Shown here: one piece after another, positions 43,696-53,580 of the stretch
Position numbering within the stretch: the first letter of the stretch is position 1
Layout: each line of letters begins with the position of its first letter
Assembly (NCBI GenBank): GCA_029785685.1
Contig: JAFLZE010000004.1
Span: 1-64,000, forward strand
Direction: 5' to 3'
Length of the DNA: 64,000 nt
DNA from: Nitrososphaerota archaeon
Lineage (GTDB): Archaea > Thermoproteota > Nitrososphaeria > Nitrososphaerales > UBA183
The notes under the pieces: model-generated
Told to the model about the DNA's origin: nothing
Database searches by the model: none
The model's input: only the letters and a program-made list of their open reading frames with translations
Position numbers and translations under genes: made by a program

Positions 43696-44370
43696 TTACC
43701 TGCCCCGTCGCGATGTCACTCGTGTTAGGACATTCACCACGGGCCAGAAGTCTGCTATGGTGACGCACTTGATTCCTTCTCTTTCGCACATCGTCGCAAG
43801 TTCCGAGCCTTCGATGGCGAAACTCGCATCAGCCTTCTCGACCGCTGGTAGGTCGGAGGCACCGTCCCCAACGAAGAGCACCTCGAAGCCTTTCTGCTTG
43901 TACCAGCACACTGCATCATCCTTCAAGTTGACTACATCCTTTGTATGCGGTGAGGGGAAATCGAGGGTGATGCCGCCTTCTTCCAACTTTGCCTTCGGTG
44001 AGTAGACCTGAACCGCTCCTCCATTCCGCACGTTACCCATCACACGTTCGATGCAGAAGTCGAGGCCGTAGCTGGCGACAACCACTGGGGCATCCGCGAG
44101 TGCGGCAGCTGCCAGTAGTTCTTCAAAGCCCCGCCTGACGTGCACGCGCTCTTCTACTAGACTCAGGATTGAAGCCTTCGTGGCGCGTGCCACGTGGGAG
44201 TACTGACGACGGAGGCACTCTTCAAAGGAGAGCTCGCCGCGTACGTATTGCTCGTGATAGCGTATCCAATCATTACCCGAGAACGTTGTCAAGACTAGTT
44301 GCCCTGTGTCCACATCGGTAATCGTTCCGTCGAAGTCGCAGATGACTGCCCGCCTGGACTCCCTCACCAT
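43696..44370 (-). CDS. HAD-superfamily phosphatase (MtnX/PSP-like)
   Basis: A 224-residue phosphatase. Motif I is ICDFDGTITDVD, the motif II region VVVASYGLDF, and motif III with GDGASDLPAV. The cap and length fit the phosphoserine phosphatase-like/MtnX branch. ATG 44370 is chosen just before the first strand; the upstream frame is probably untranslated. Substrate unknown. Confidence 0.88.
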   Translation of the reverse strand: MVRESRRAVICDFDGTITDVDTGQLVLTTFSGNDWIRYHEQYVRGELSFEECLRRQYSHVARATKASILSLVEERVHVRRGFEELLAAAALADAPVVVASYGLDFCIERVMGNVRNGGAVQVYSPKAKLEEGGITLDFPSPHTKDVVNLKDDAVCWYKQKGFEVLFVGDGASDLPAVEKADASFAIEGSELATMCEREGIKCVTIADFWPVVNVLTRVTSRRGR

Positions 44371-44924
44371 GGGTCTGCCGGCTGGTGGGAGTTCATGCGC
44401 TCTGGTATCTAACAGCTGACATAAACACGTCGAAACGACTGCCTCGCCATCTAGAGCTCCCAGCGAAGCCCTAGACATAGGGGAGACACATGGCTTGTCC
44501 TGTCGATTACCGTCTGTGCTCCAGTGTTAGAAACCCATTCACTCGTCAGAGGAAAAAAGAGCGTCGAATGGTTGACGTCGAGAGACTGAGGATGTCAGGT
44601 TATGGGAATGGTCCGGTGCTCAACTCGTTTTTCAGGCAGGCTGGAGGTAGCGACGATCTTGCCATAGTCCGGCGTGGGCTTAGTTATAGGTGCAACCAGC
44701 CTCTCCTTTGGTATCCGACCAGAGTTCTCCTTTCCTCTGAGGCAGGTGTCTCGAAATGGATAAGCTAGGCCAGTATAGGAAGCAGCTGTTCCTGTGACGA
44801 AGCGGCATCAGAGGACCTGTCGAGCGCGCAGCAAACGAGTCGCCGCTCGGGGCCGGTCCGACGCGTGGTACGACGAACCAAAGCTCAATATGGAACCAGC
44901 GCTCATTGAGTTTCGCTGCCCAAG
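44371..44924. other. 554-bp stretch without a recognised gene
   Basis: Small plus-strand frames exist (one from ATG 44570), but none matches a family and composition is mixed. It could hold gene remains, in line with other decayed loci nearby. No tRNA or strong repeat is visible. Confidence 0.3.
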
Positions 44925-45545
44925 TTGAGTCGAATATGCGTGATGACCTCCGACGCGCGTGCCTACTACGCCCTCGTGACGAGGTTGAGGAGAGCAGGAC
45001 TCCCATTCTCGAGCCTCGTACCTGAATCCAACCTAAATGGATGTGAGGTGATTCTGACCACCGCGCTCGAAGCGAAGCAGTTCGGGCAAAAGGTCCTGAC
45101 GTTAGAAGCGGTGGACGACAACCCGGGAGTCTTCAAGGGTCAAGTCCTTTCCCACCTGGATACCTCAAGGGACACCATCCTCGCCGGCGTCGATCCTGGG
45201 AAGAGGAACGGCCTGGCCGTCTTCTACGGCCAAAGGAGGCTTGCCCTCAGCACGTTAGAGTCGGCGGCTTCTGTCTGCATGCGGATTGGCGCCTTCGGCA
45301 GAGGCATTCCCGAGAGCCGACTCTTGGTCAGGATTGGGAACGGGAACAGGTCCATGGCCATGAAGCTGGTCGAGTTGTTGAAGAAAGAAGTCCCAAGAGC
45401 GACAATAGAGGTGGTGGACGAGTCAGGGACATCGACGGGTAGCTCAAAGATCAGAGGAGCCCAGCGGGATCAGGCAGCAGCGGCCAAGATTGCGTTCAGG
45501 AAGGGAGAAGTGGTTAGCTCGACCCCGACCAGAATCCGCGGCTGA
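44925..45545 (+). CDS. RuvC/YqgF-like RNase H-fold protein
   Basis: A 206-residue protein. The N-terminal third begins ICVMTSDARAYYALVTRL; the core has GVDPGKRNGLAVFYG, a RuvC-type first Asp, then VRIGNGNRSM and late EVVDESGTST with IRGAQRDQAAAAKIA, which supply E and D expected at the active site. This matches resolvase-like proteins of archaea. It overlaps the convergent Rad3-like helicase by 32 bp. A DNA repair role is inferred. Confidence 0.7.
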   Translation: MSRICVMTSDARAYYALVTRLRRAGLPFSSLVPESNLNGCEVILTTALEAKQFGQKVLTLEAVDDNPGVFKGQVLSHLDTSRDTILAGVDPGKRNGLAVFYGQRRLALSTLESAASVCMRIGAFGRGIPESRLLVRIGNGNRSMAMKLVELLKKEVPRATIEVVDESGTSTGSSKIRGAQRDQAAAAKIAFRKGEVVSSTPTRIRG

Positions 45546-47373
45546 GTGACTCGATTACGTCCGGGGAGAGGTCACCTTTGACGAGGTCCCTCCTGAGCCA
45601 AGAGGGCATCGATTCCACAGTAGTTGGCGTGCCGAACCTCTCATCCAAGAAGAACACCATCCCTCGTTTCCCCGGGTTTCTGATGTGTCTCCCTGCCGCT
45701 TGGAACGCTTTCCTAAGAGCAGGGAGGCGGGAAAGCATTAGGTGTGAGTTTTGTTCCCCCGCCCTCTTCAGGTATTCATACTCGGCATACATCATGGGAG
45801 ACGGGGGCGGGAGGGCCATGCCAACGACCACTATCGACCCCATGGCGCCTCCTTCGAAATCCTCTCCTTCAGAGAAACGTCCACCCTGGACCGCGAAGAG
45901 GACTGAGTCATCTGCCGATCTGAACGAGTCGAAGACCTCCGTGGCCTGGGCGTTCGAGAGTCCGGGGGCCTCAATCACCATGTTCCTGCCGCCGATGTCG
46001 TTGGACACTCTTTCGTAAATCGGACCGAGGACAGAATAGGAGGGGGCGAAGACCCCCACACCAGATCTAGTAGACCTTACAACCGCGGCGACCCTTTCAG
46101 ATATCCGTTCGTACATTTGAGGGGTCCGCTGCTTGTAACGCGTTGAAGTTCCGGTGTCGATGGCAGTCTTGACCGTGACTGCTGGTCTGGCCGCGACTTG
46201 GTACATCGCAACAGACTCTGGTCGGAGGCCCACAGACCTGGCAAAGACGTTGGATGGGCTGACTGTGGCTGAGAGGAGGACAGTGCTCCTGAACCTCTTG
46301 AAGTACTCGTAGGAGCTCCTCACAGGGTCTGGATCCACGAGCCCGAACGAACTCTCCCACTTCACCAGAATGGTGGGATCAGAGGAAGAGAGCCTGGCGA
46401 TGAACTCGCCAATGTGAAGTATCAGAGATGGCAACCGTCTCTCGTATACAACGGACCCCCAGGCGACCCCCGAGCTCGCGTTGAGCTCGAATGCAAGGTT
46501 CTGAAGCCATGTAATCCCATGGGCGCTGCGGAACCGGTCCAGGACGGAGTCCCTGTCAAGCAACCAACCCTTGCACTCCTCGGATAACCGCTCCAATGTG
46601 GACAGCAGGGATTCGAGAGCCGCAGCGGCTTCTTCCATGAGCATTGCTTCTGCCTCTTTTATTGCTCCTCTGACCTGTTCGAGAGTGACGACAACAGAGC
46701 TCATCCCCCGGTAAAACTCTCTGAGATTGTGCGCCTCGTCCACCACCAAGACTGTCTGCGTTCTCTCGATCGAGTTCCGGTCGAAGAGGACGGGTGTGGC
46801 TCTCGCGTCGAGGGCATAGTGGTATGGCACCACGGCCATTGTGGCCTGGGCAACGGCCAGCCTCGCCACCTCGTAGGGACAGACGTGTGTAGCTTCGGAG
46901 CGGGTCATCAGTTCCGGATGGCTTGGAGAACGAGCCAGGGACTCCTTCACAAGGTCGTCGAAGCCTCTTGCCAGTGGGACGTTGAGAAAGTACGAGCAGA
47001 GATTGTTGCTGATGTTGAAGGTACAGTACCAGCCGAATGACTCTCTCGGTACCCGTCTGCCTTTCCTGAGGAGGCAATAATCAAACTTCGAGAACAGGGA
47101 AGCCGCTTTGAAGTGGTGTTTGGGTTGCAGTCTTGAAATCTCTTCGACTACTCTGTTGATCTGCCTCTTGGTCCTGCAGGCGTATATCACCTTGCATCCT
47201 GTTTCTTCTGCCATTGACAGGGCGCCTGCGAGGACCGCCGCTGTCTTGCCGAAGCCGCTCATGGCTTCAGCGACCAAGATTTCTCCGCCGAGGCACGCAT
47301 CGTAGACTCGAAGGGCGAGCTCCTTCTGTCCCGGCCGGAACGTAGTATAGACGAATCTGTCTTCTATGCTCAC
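45514..47373 (-). CDS. Rad3/XPD-family helicase
   Basis: A 619-residue helicase. Walker A is EAMSGFGKTAAVL; four cysteines (FDYCLL, WYCTF, NLCSYF, HVCPYE) fit the Fe-S cluster; DEAH is in VVDEAHNL; LLSATVSPSN and AAGRHIRNPGKRG are late motifs. This is closer to canonical archaeal XPD than the zinc-ribbon protein at 38-39.8 kb. It should act in nucleotide excision-type repair or other DNA unwinding. Confidence 0.92.
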   Translation of the reverse strand: MSIEDRFVYTTFRPGQKELALRVYDACLGGEILVAEAMSGFGKTAAVLAGALSMAEETGCKVIYACRTKRQINRVVEEISRLQPKHHFKAASLFSKFDYCLLRKGRRVPRESFGWYCTFNISNNLCSYFLNVPLARGFDDLVKESLARSPSHPELMTRSEATHVCPYEVARLAVAQATMAVVPYHYALDARATPVLFDRNSIERTQTVLVVDEAHNLREFYRGMSSVVVTLEQVRGAIKEAEAMLMEEAAAALESLLSTLERLSEECKGWLLDRDSVLDRFRSAHGITWLQNLAFELNASSGVAWGSVVYERRLPSLILHIGEFIARLSSSDPTILVKWESSFGLVDPDPVRSSYEYFKRFRSTVLLSATVSPSNVFARSVGLRPESVAMYQVAARPAVTVKTAIDTGTSTRYKQRTPQMYERISERVAAVVRSTRSGVGVFAPSYSVLGPIYERVSNDIGGRNMVIEAPGLSNAQATEVFDSFRSADDSVLFAVQGGRFSEGEDFEGGAMGSIVVVGMALPPPSPMMYAEYEYLKRAGEQNSHLMLSRLPALRKAFQAAGRHIRNPGKRGMVFFLDERFGTPTTVESMPSWLRRDLVKGDLSPDVIESLSRGFWSGSS

Positions 47374-47411
47374 AGGGTGACAGGATGCCTCGATATTTAG
47401 CGCCCCAGGGC

Positions 47412-48704
47412 CTAAGTCATCCTGGCCAGGAACCTCTTGTCGTTGAAAATCTTGTTCGCCACCTTCGCCACGCCTTTCCTGTTCTTGGAAGTTGTGTAGA
47501 CCCGGAGGACATCCATGAATCCTGCTATTGATCCAACCAGTGGTAGTTTTGTCAGCGGGACCGACTTCAGAACCTGTTTGTTCTCCTCCATACTCAGGAG
47601 GCCTATCGTCCTGAACACCTCCTTGGAATAGGTGTTAGGAACTGATGGCGTGGTCGGGACGTCCAAATATAACGCCTCGGGGCTCACATGTGTGTCCTTA
47701 GCCATCAGCGAGACTGTCTCACTTCGGGCTGCTTGGTCGACAAAGATCTTCCCTATCTTCCCTTCCATCCGCTGCATCACCCGTTCGAAGGCGCACTTCA
47801 CCAGGCGCCTGTCCCTGAAGCCCAAGGCGAGGCGCCTTGCCTCTCGAAGTTCCTGGTTCGAAGGCTCCAAGGTGACCAGTCTGTGCAGAACCACTTCGTC
47901 TGTCAGCTCCAGATAATTCTCCATGTCAGAAAGATTTGTCAGGCCCAGCACGCTGTCAGCGAGTTGCATCGAACGCACAAGCATCAGCTCCGCTGCCCTT
48001 ACTGTCTTATGGAAGTAGACAGCTTTGAACATCTCATAACGGGCGAGCAGTAGGGCCTCGAATGCGTAGAGCGCGGTGTCGTCTATGACTAAGTGTCCCT
48101 CGACCACGCGCATCGAATCGATTACGCGTTGGATGTCTACCTTGCCGTACTCGACTCCAGTAAAGTATGAGTCACGTGGTAGGTAGTCCATCATGTCAGC
48201 GCTCAGGCCGCCGGCTACAATCTCGTTCATGAATGGCTCTTTGGACCTCGCTCTCCCTACGGCGAGGTCCGACATCTTCTTCGAGGAGTACCCGTTCCTT
48301 TCCAAGATATCGCTCACTGTTGTCTCCAAGATCACGCGTCTTGAGATTTCTTCATGAGAGCGCTGCGCCTTCCCATCGAGCACCTCTTCGTACATGTGCG
48401 AAAACGGGCCGTGCCCGACATCGTGCAAGAGAGCCGCAACCCTGACCTCCTGCGTCATGTCCTTGCTCACATCGTAGGAGCGCGTCAGGGACTCGGCAAC
48501 CTGCCCCGCCACGTGCATGGTTCCTACTACGTGTTCGAACCTGGTATGGGTGGCGCCAGGATAAACCATGTATGAACCAGCGAGTTGGTGAACCCTTCGG
48601 AGCCTCTGGAGGAAAGGGGAATCGATGAGCTCCCGTTCTACCTCTGTCATTCTGATGTAGCCATGGACCGGGTCTCTTATCTTGGCCACAGCGTCAGTAG
48701 TCAA
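47412..48704 (-). CDS. HD-domain phosphohydrolase (SAMHD1/dGTPase-like)
   Basis: A 430-residue member of COG1078-type HD proteins. It begins KIRDPVHGYIRMTEVE; HD ligands lie in ATHTRFEHVVGTMHVA and LLHDVGHGPFSHMYEE. Known relatives hydrolyse dNTPs to nucleosides and triphosphate, fitting its position next to thymidylate kinase. Start ATG 48704. Confidence 0.92.
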   Translation of the reverse strand: MTTDAVAKIRDPVHGYIRMTEVERELIDSPFLQRLRRVHQLAGSYMVYPGATHTRFEHVVGTMHVAGQVAESLTRSYDVSKDMTQEVRVAALLHDVGHGPFSHMYEEVLDGKAQRSHEEISRRVILETTVSDILERNGYSSKKMSDLAVGRARSKEPFMNEIVAGGLSADMMDYLPRDSYFTGVEYGKVDIQRVIDSMRVVEGHLVIDDTALYAFEALLLARYEMFKAVYFHKTVRAAELMLVRSMQLADSVLGLTNLSDMENYLELTDEVVLHRLVTLEPSNQELREARRLALGFRDRRLVKCAFERVMQRMEGKIGKIFVDQAARSETVSLMAKDTHVSPEALYLDVPTTPSVPNTYSKEVFRTIGLLSMEENKQVLKSVPLTKLPLVGSIAGFMDVLRVYTTSKNRKGVAKVANKIFNDKRFLARMT

Positions 48705-48731
48705 CCCTATACTAGACGCGCCTCTGCCAAC

Positions 48732-49346
48732 TTAAACGGTTCGGCCTCTGATATCCATCGCCTTGGACACCGCTGAACGGATTGAACCTCTGACCTCTTC
48801 TATCCCCATGCTTGCGTCCACGACAGTCCAGCCGAATCTCTTAGCCAGCTCTAGATAGGCTCGCCGGGCCATTTCCTGAAGGTGCGCGTCACCTTCATAG
48901 GAGTCTTTCATGCCACTGCGCCTGGGCATTGTCTTGGCGAGCGGAGCGTCTAAGACTAGTGTGACGTCGGGCTCAGGGAGTCCGGCGTCAAGAACCCTCA
49001 GCCACTCCAGGGCCAGGCCGCTCGACATGCCGTAGGCCAAATTGGACCCTGTGTATCTGTCGACTATCGTCACGTTGGCCTTTGAGAGCGTCGCCTCTAA
49101 CTCTGCCTTCTTCTCCCACCTGTTGGCGGCGTACAGCATGGCCCGCACCTGAGGCGGATATGATATCTTCCCATCGAGGAAGTCTCGTATCTGCTTCCCG
49201 ATGGCGGTCTCGTATGCTGGGAATGAGAGGGTACGGACTGAAAGTCCCCTATTCTCTAGCCATGCTTTCAGTAGAGAGGCCTGGGTTCTCTTCCCCACTG
49301 CGTCAACGCCTTCGATGGCGATGAAGACTGCACCCGGACGGCTCAC
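48732..49346 (-). CDS. tmk: thymidylate kinase
   Basis: A 204-residue dTMP kinase. P-loop EGVDAVGKRTQ, the DRY motif in IVDRYTGSNLAYG, and LSFPAYETAIG for substrate binding. It converts dTMP to dTDP. The adjacent HD phosphohydrolase gene lies 27 bp downstream on the same strand. Confidence 0.93.
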   Translation of the reverse strand: MSRPGAVFIAIEGVDAVGKRTQASLLKAWLENRGLSVRTLSFPAYETAIGKQIRDFLDGKISYPPQVRAMLYAANRWEKKAELEATLSKANVTIVDRYTGSNLAYGMSSGLALEWLRVLDAGLPEPDVTLVLDAPLAKTMPRRSGMKDSYEGDAHLQEMARRAYLELAKRFGWTVVDASMGIEEVRGSIRSAVSKAMDIRGRTV

Positions 49347-49381
49347 GGTCTCCGGTGTTATCGCGCGTCTAAATCCATTTC

Positions 49382-51166
49382 CTAAAGGACGAGAGATGTT
49401 ATCAGCAGCAGCCCAGAAACGACCAGGGCCAGCTGGAGGTACCTCTTTGCGAACGCTGAGCTAGTCTGAGTAATGGCTGCGAACTCCTCTAGGGCCTTCA
49501 CACCGAACACTCTGAACTTTCGCCCTTCTGTCGCTGAGCCGTACTCCGACGGGGCCAGCCTTGAGTCTGCCAGTTTCGCTAGTTTGACGGCGAGCTCGGC
49601 TATGGCGTCAATGGGGGTCGCTTCCCCCAGCGCCTCGTAGCCTCGCTGCACCGTCAGCCCTCGAGCTGCAAGGTTGTGGCTGTCCGAGGTGCAGAATTCG
49701 ACAAGGTCGTAGCCCGCTGTGTTGAGGGCACTCTGTACTTCGCCGCGTAGGCCTGATGCAGAGTTGTTCGCGTCAGCGAGCACAAGGACAGACTTCGTGG
49801 ATCCGGACCGGACCATCAGTAGACCGATGCCGTTCTCCGTCAGGTCGCCCTTGCCTACGAACCCGACTTCGGCAGAGTGAGCGTAGGCTATGTCGAAATC
49901 CTTGGCGTCCTCGTTTCCCGTAGCCTTGAGGAGCTGACTCCAGCCCGGGTCGCTGACTTCTGGGGACTCCAGGCCGTAGGCTATCGAATTGTGGGCATCC
50001 ACCACCGACACGTCAAGCCCGACCTCAGATGCGAGCCCGGTCATGACCTCCTCTAACTCCGTGTCGAGGTCGTCTGACCCGTAGGGGGCAAAAGACACGG
50101 TGAGGAGTGCGTCCTTGGAGAAAGCCGTTGCGCTGACAGTGGCTTTGCCCACGCACGCGTGTAAAGGTCCCCGAATGAGGGCGTCTCTCCCAGGCTTGAT
50201 GGTCCTCGCGAGTTCCTTTACGCCCTTGGCGTACTCCAGGGTGTCAGCCCTGGTAGCGAGGTTCCGTTCATGCCCCCCGGGCCTGTGGAGTGTCATGACC
50301 CGCCCTAGATCCCTGAACTCTCTTGAGATCACTCCGGGGAGATCATAGCTCCCAATTGGGTAGAAAGGACCGGGATGGACCCCAGGGAGCACCACGTATA
50401 TGTCGCCTGTGCCTGTCCTGAAGCGGAGGACTTTTGTGATGACTTCAATCTCCTCGGAATGGCCGGCAATCATCGTTTCGAGGTCGTCGGGATGACTCGC
50501 TGTCCAGGCCTTCATGAACGCCCTGAACAGGCTTAGCGCGTCGTAACCACGGCTTGTCTTCTTCCGTCGTAGGAGTGCGGGGAAGGCGATAATGACAACG
50601 AGCGAAAGAGCTCCTGAGACCAGTGCGAAGCCGTCCAGATGGGCCTCGAGCTTCGTGGACATGACAATCAGCAAGGTGATTGCGGGTTGTACTGCAGCCA
50701 GCCCAAGCGACAGGGCCGCGTTCTTCGTGAACGCGCCATTGATTATCAGATATTCCATGCCGGCGCAGACGAAGGCGCCGTACAGGTAGGCATTGGTAAG
50801 AGAACGTGGGGACTGTGCCGCCCAGGCATAGGCTCCCCCAATCGCGACCAGGAGGAGCCATAGAAGGCTACCAACGAGCAGGAGCGCGAGGACCCTCCTG
50901 AAATTGGCGATTGTGTCCTTCTCAGTGAGGTTAAGGGCGCCCGAAATCACATACCCAGACAGGACGAACACCAATATTGCTAAGACCGACGCCACTGCTT
51001 CCGTCTTCCACCCCGGCACCAGTGCGAGGACCAGCGTCGTGACCCCTCCGTACAGCATGAGCCTGGGAGATGATGGGAGGATGAACAGGTGCCTGTATCT
51101 GCTCGCTAGGGCCTCTGTGGAGGACTGATCCCTCTGCCTCGGCTCAGGCGAAGATGTTGATGACAA
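49382..51166 (-). CDS. DUF2070 membrane protein
   Basis: A 594-residue archaeal protein with about seven membrane segments at residues 35-215 and a large soluble domain with PGVHPGPFYPIGSYDLPGVI and VVDAHNSIAY, the hallmark motifs of DUF2070, and a C-terminal helix. The family is archaea-specific and its function is unknown. A TTG at 51166 is possible and overlaps secG by 23 bp; later starts cannot be excluded. Confidence 0.9.
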   Translation of the reverse strand: MSSTSSPEPRQRDQSSTEALASRYRHLFILPSSPRLMLYGGVTTLVLALVPGWKTEAVASVLAILVFVLSGYVISGALNLTEKDTIANFRRVLALLLVGSLLWLLLVAIGGAYAWAAQSPRSLTNAYLYGAFVCAGMEYLIINGAFTKNAALSLGLAAVQPAITLLIVMSTKLEAHLDGFALVSGALSLVVIIAFPALLRRKKTSRGYDALSLFRAFMKAWTASHPDDLETMIAGHSEEIEVITKVLRFRTGTGDIYVVLPGVHPGPFYPIGSYDLPGVISREFRDLGRVMTLHRPGGHERNLATRADTLEYAKGVKELARTIKPGRDALIRGPLHACVGKATVSATAFSKDALLTVSFAPYGSDDLDTELEEVMTGLASEVGLDVSVVDAHNSIAYGLESPEVSDPGWSQLLKATGNEDAKDFDIAYAHSAEVGFVGKGDLTENGIGLLMVRSGSTKSVLVLADANNSASGLRGEVQSALNTAGYDLVEFCTSDSHNLAARGLTVQRGYEALGEATPIDAIAELAVKLAKLADSRLAPSEYGSATEGRKFRVFGVKALEEFAAITQTSSAFAKRYLQLALVVSGLLLITSLVL

Positions 51167-51302
51167 TCGACACAGCTATCAAGGCAATCGATCCGATGAT
51201 GACGATCTCGGGCCTAATCTTCACGCCTTGAGTCTCCTCGTTGAAGAAGGTGAGTAGGCCTGCGCTTGACGCGGGCATCGGTGCGTTGTCCTTCTTGCTC
51301 AT
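51144..51302 (-). CDS. secG: preprotein translocase SecG/Sec61-beta subunit
   Basis: A 52-residue protein. MSKKDNAPMPASSAGLLTFF and EETQGVKIRPEIV precede one membrane helix, the full Sec61-beta pattern. It is the small non-essential subunit of the SecYEG channel. It lies upstream of DUF2070 on the same strand. Confidence 0.92.
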   Translation of the reverse strand: MSKKDNAPMPASSAGLLTFFNEETQGVKIRPEIVIIGSIALIAVSIVINIFA

Positions 51303-51349
51303 CGAGAGTTGCGGCCAGCCATACAGTTCTTAAGCGTAACGCCCAAGTT

Positions 51350-52759
51350 TCATACGAACCCGTTCTCCGTAAGCCTTGTGACAACCCGGCTCCAGAAACC
51401 TGCGCTCGTGGTGAGGGCTGCTGCCGCTGCAATGAGTACTATCCCTCCGATGAGTGCAATGAATGGGAAGAGAACGGCGACGGAGACCAGGACCAACACG
51501 GCCACCATTGGAATGGCGGTAGACATTTGCCTCAGGCTGAATTGAGCGGGCATTGTGAGGTCGTCTCCCTTGACCTGAATGGGTGCGATGTAGGCGGCCC
51601 AGAGTATCTCAAGGACGAAGGAGCCCGGGATAACTGACGCCGTGACCGCCAGGGCCCCCAAAGTCTCGCCATAACCGGACGCATAAAGAACGGCGTCGAC
51701 GATGATGAATGGAGCGAGCATCAGGAACAGCGACGCAACTCTCGAAATGACCAGGTGCCTGAAATATGTGGCAGGAGGAAGAGAAGTGAGCGACAGCCAG
51801 ACCCTCTCGTTCGTTATCGCTGACTGAGAAAGGAAGAACGCGAAGAAGGACAGGACCACCGGCACCAAGACCGAAGTAGGAAGAGAGTCGGAGCCAGTCG
51901 TGAACGGTTGCGGAGGGCCGAGTCGGATTACGAACGCGTAGTACGCGATAGCGAGGATCGATGCCGCGGCGATGACCCATTTGGTCTTCACCCGCCTTGA
52001 GACATATCGGGACGCGCCCGCCATGTTCATCCTCCCTGCCAACGAGATCGAAGAGAGGTTCATTGAGTAGATCGCCCCGATGGGGGTCTTCCCTGCGTAG
52101 CTGATTGGGGACTTGACCTCCGTCGACGTCGATCTTACAAGGCTCTTCATCATGTCGAGCTCGATTCGCGAGAGCCCCCTGAAGGCTGCCGCGGTGGTTA
52201 CGGCGGCTAGGGCCACCAAGGTTGCGGTACCGTCATAGAGGTTCCCGTAGAACGCCGAGCCTGGGGAGAACGGGAAGCCTACAAAGGCCAGCAGCGTCCA
52301 CAGGGCCAGCCCGGCGGAGAGCGGGATCCGGACCTTGGTGGCGATCGCAGGGGCGACCACGCCGAGCGAGGTGAAGGTCAGGGCCAGGGCGACCAGATCG
52401 ACCAAGAAGAGTGGTGAGTCGAGCGACTGGTACAGATAGCCGAACATGAGCAGGATGGTTATCCCGAAGGCCATGAACTGCGAAAGGAAGATTGACACTG
52501 AGAGGTCCCTGGTGCTGAGCGGGAGCGTGAACAGGTAGTCTCTGTCTGACTTCAGGATCATCACACCACCCGCTGCCAGCGACATGGCAAGGAAGAGGGC
52601 GACAATCGCTGTCCCATAGTATCCGAGTATCAAGCCCTCGGACCGAGGAGAGATGGTCTGCGAGATCCCGATGTAGTAGACGAGCAGGATTGCCAAGAAG
52701 ATCAGGAAGGGCCTGGAGAAGCGGGTCCTTACGACGAACTTCAGCAGGCTAAGAAGCAC
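51350..52759 (-). CDS. ABC transporter permease
   Basis: A 469-residue integral membrane protein with about twelve hydrophobic segments and no recognisable enzymatic domain, resembling ABC-2-type exporters. Its start overlaps the end of the ATPase gene by 11 bp. Substrate unknown. Confidence 0.8.
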   Translation of the reverse strand: MLLSLLKFVVRTRFSRPFLIFLAILLVYYIGISQTISPRSEGLILGYYGTAIVALFLAMSLAAGGVMILKSDRDYLFTLPLSTRDLSVSIFLSQFMAFGITILLMFGYLYQSLDSPLFLVDLVALALTFTSLGVVAPAIATKVRIPLSAGLALWTLLAFVGFPFSPGSAFYGNLYDGTATLVALAAVTTAAAFRGLSRIELDMMKSLVRSTSTEVKSPISYAGKTPIGAIYSMNLSSISLAGRMNMAGASRYVSRRVKTKWVIAAASILAIAYYAFVIRLGPPQPFTTGSDSLPTSVLVPVVLSFFAFFLSQSAITNERVWLSLTSLPPATYFRHLVISRVASLFLMLAPFIIVDAVLYASGYGETLGALAVTASVIPGSFVLEILWAAYIAPIQVKGDDLTMPAQFSLRQMSTAIPMVAVLVLVSVAVLFPFIALIGGIVLIAAAAALTTSAGFWSRVVTRLTENGFV

Positions 52760-53480
52760 CGGTCATCATCCTCGCCACCACCTTCTCTATCGGTTCGTCC
52801 GGAGAACCCCTCTTCTTGAGCTCCTCGATGGTCCCTTCCCAGAGGAACATCCCGTTAGATATCATGACCACGCTGTCGGTGAGCCTGTTGGCTATGGACA
52901 TGATGTGTGTTGAGACAAGGTGGGTCCCCTCTAGCCCGTCCAGGAGGGTGATCACCTTCTCCTGGGTCGGTATGTCGAGGTAGTTCAGGGGCTCGTCTAA
53001 GAGCAGCACCTTCGGATAATGGATCAGGGCGAGGGCTATTGCGAGCTTCTGGGTGTTCCCCCTCGAAAGCCTCCCGACGTTCGCCCTTTCGTACTGCCTC
53101 AGGTCCAGCTCGTCCATGAGGAAGTCAGCCCGCCCCTTCACGTCTGGGACGCCCCGGAGCGCGCCGATGTATTCGAGGTTCTCTCTCACCGAGAGCATCC
53201 TGTATGGAAGGGCGTCTTCGGGGAGGTAACCCACCACAGACTTGGAGGCCCTGCTGTCGGGAGAGGAGCCGAGGATTTTGACGTGTCCAGTGTCGGGGCG
53301 GAGAGAGCCTACGAGGAGCTTGAGGGTCGTGGATTTGCCAGCCCCGTTTGGGCCCAACAGGGCGCACCTCCCGCCCACCGGGATTTCAAAGCTCAGGTCG
53401 TTGAGCGCCGGCACCCGGCCATATGACTTGCTCACGTGGGCGAGCTCGATGCACGCCACCGGGCTCCCGGTCGAGGACAT
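52749..53480 (-). CDS. ABC transporter ATP-binding protein
   Basis: A 243-residue ATPase with Walker [13 protein letters not shown], a Q-loop near residue 90, signature LSRGNTQKL (LSGGQ-like), Walker B VLLLDEP and the H-loop VSTHIMS. It pairs with the overlapping permease gene. Confidence 0.95.
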   Translation of the reverse strand: MSSTGSPVACIELAHVSKSYGRVPALNDLSFEIPVGGRCALLGPNGAGKSTTLKLLVGSLRPDTGHVKILGSSPDSRASKSVVGYLPEDALPYRMLSVRENLEYIGALRGVPDVKGRADFLMDELDLRQYERANVGRLSRGNTQKLAIALALIHYPKVLLLDEPLNYLDIPTQEKVITLLDGLEGTHLVSTHIMSIANRLTDSVVMISNGMFLWEGTIEELKKRGSPDEPIEKVVARMMTGAS

Positions 53481-53550
53481 CGCTTGCTCACCCTTGCGGC
53501 ATCTCGCTATAAACCGGCGGGCCTTGCGTCGACCACCCTTTCGCCAAATG

Positions 53551-53559
53551 TATAATTAA
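53551..53559 (+). promoter_or_regulatory. TATA box of glyA
   Basis: TATAATTAA is centred 26 bp before ATG 53581, a clear leaderless promoter arrangement. Confidence 0.65.
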
Positions 53560-53580
53560 CGTGGGAGGACGCCGGGCTAC

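Noticed and set aside
44680..45006. minus-strand 108-residue frame
   Set aside because: No domain cues, and it overlaps the start of the RuvC-like gene on the other strand.
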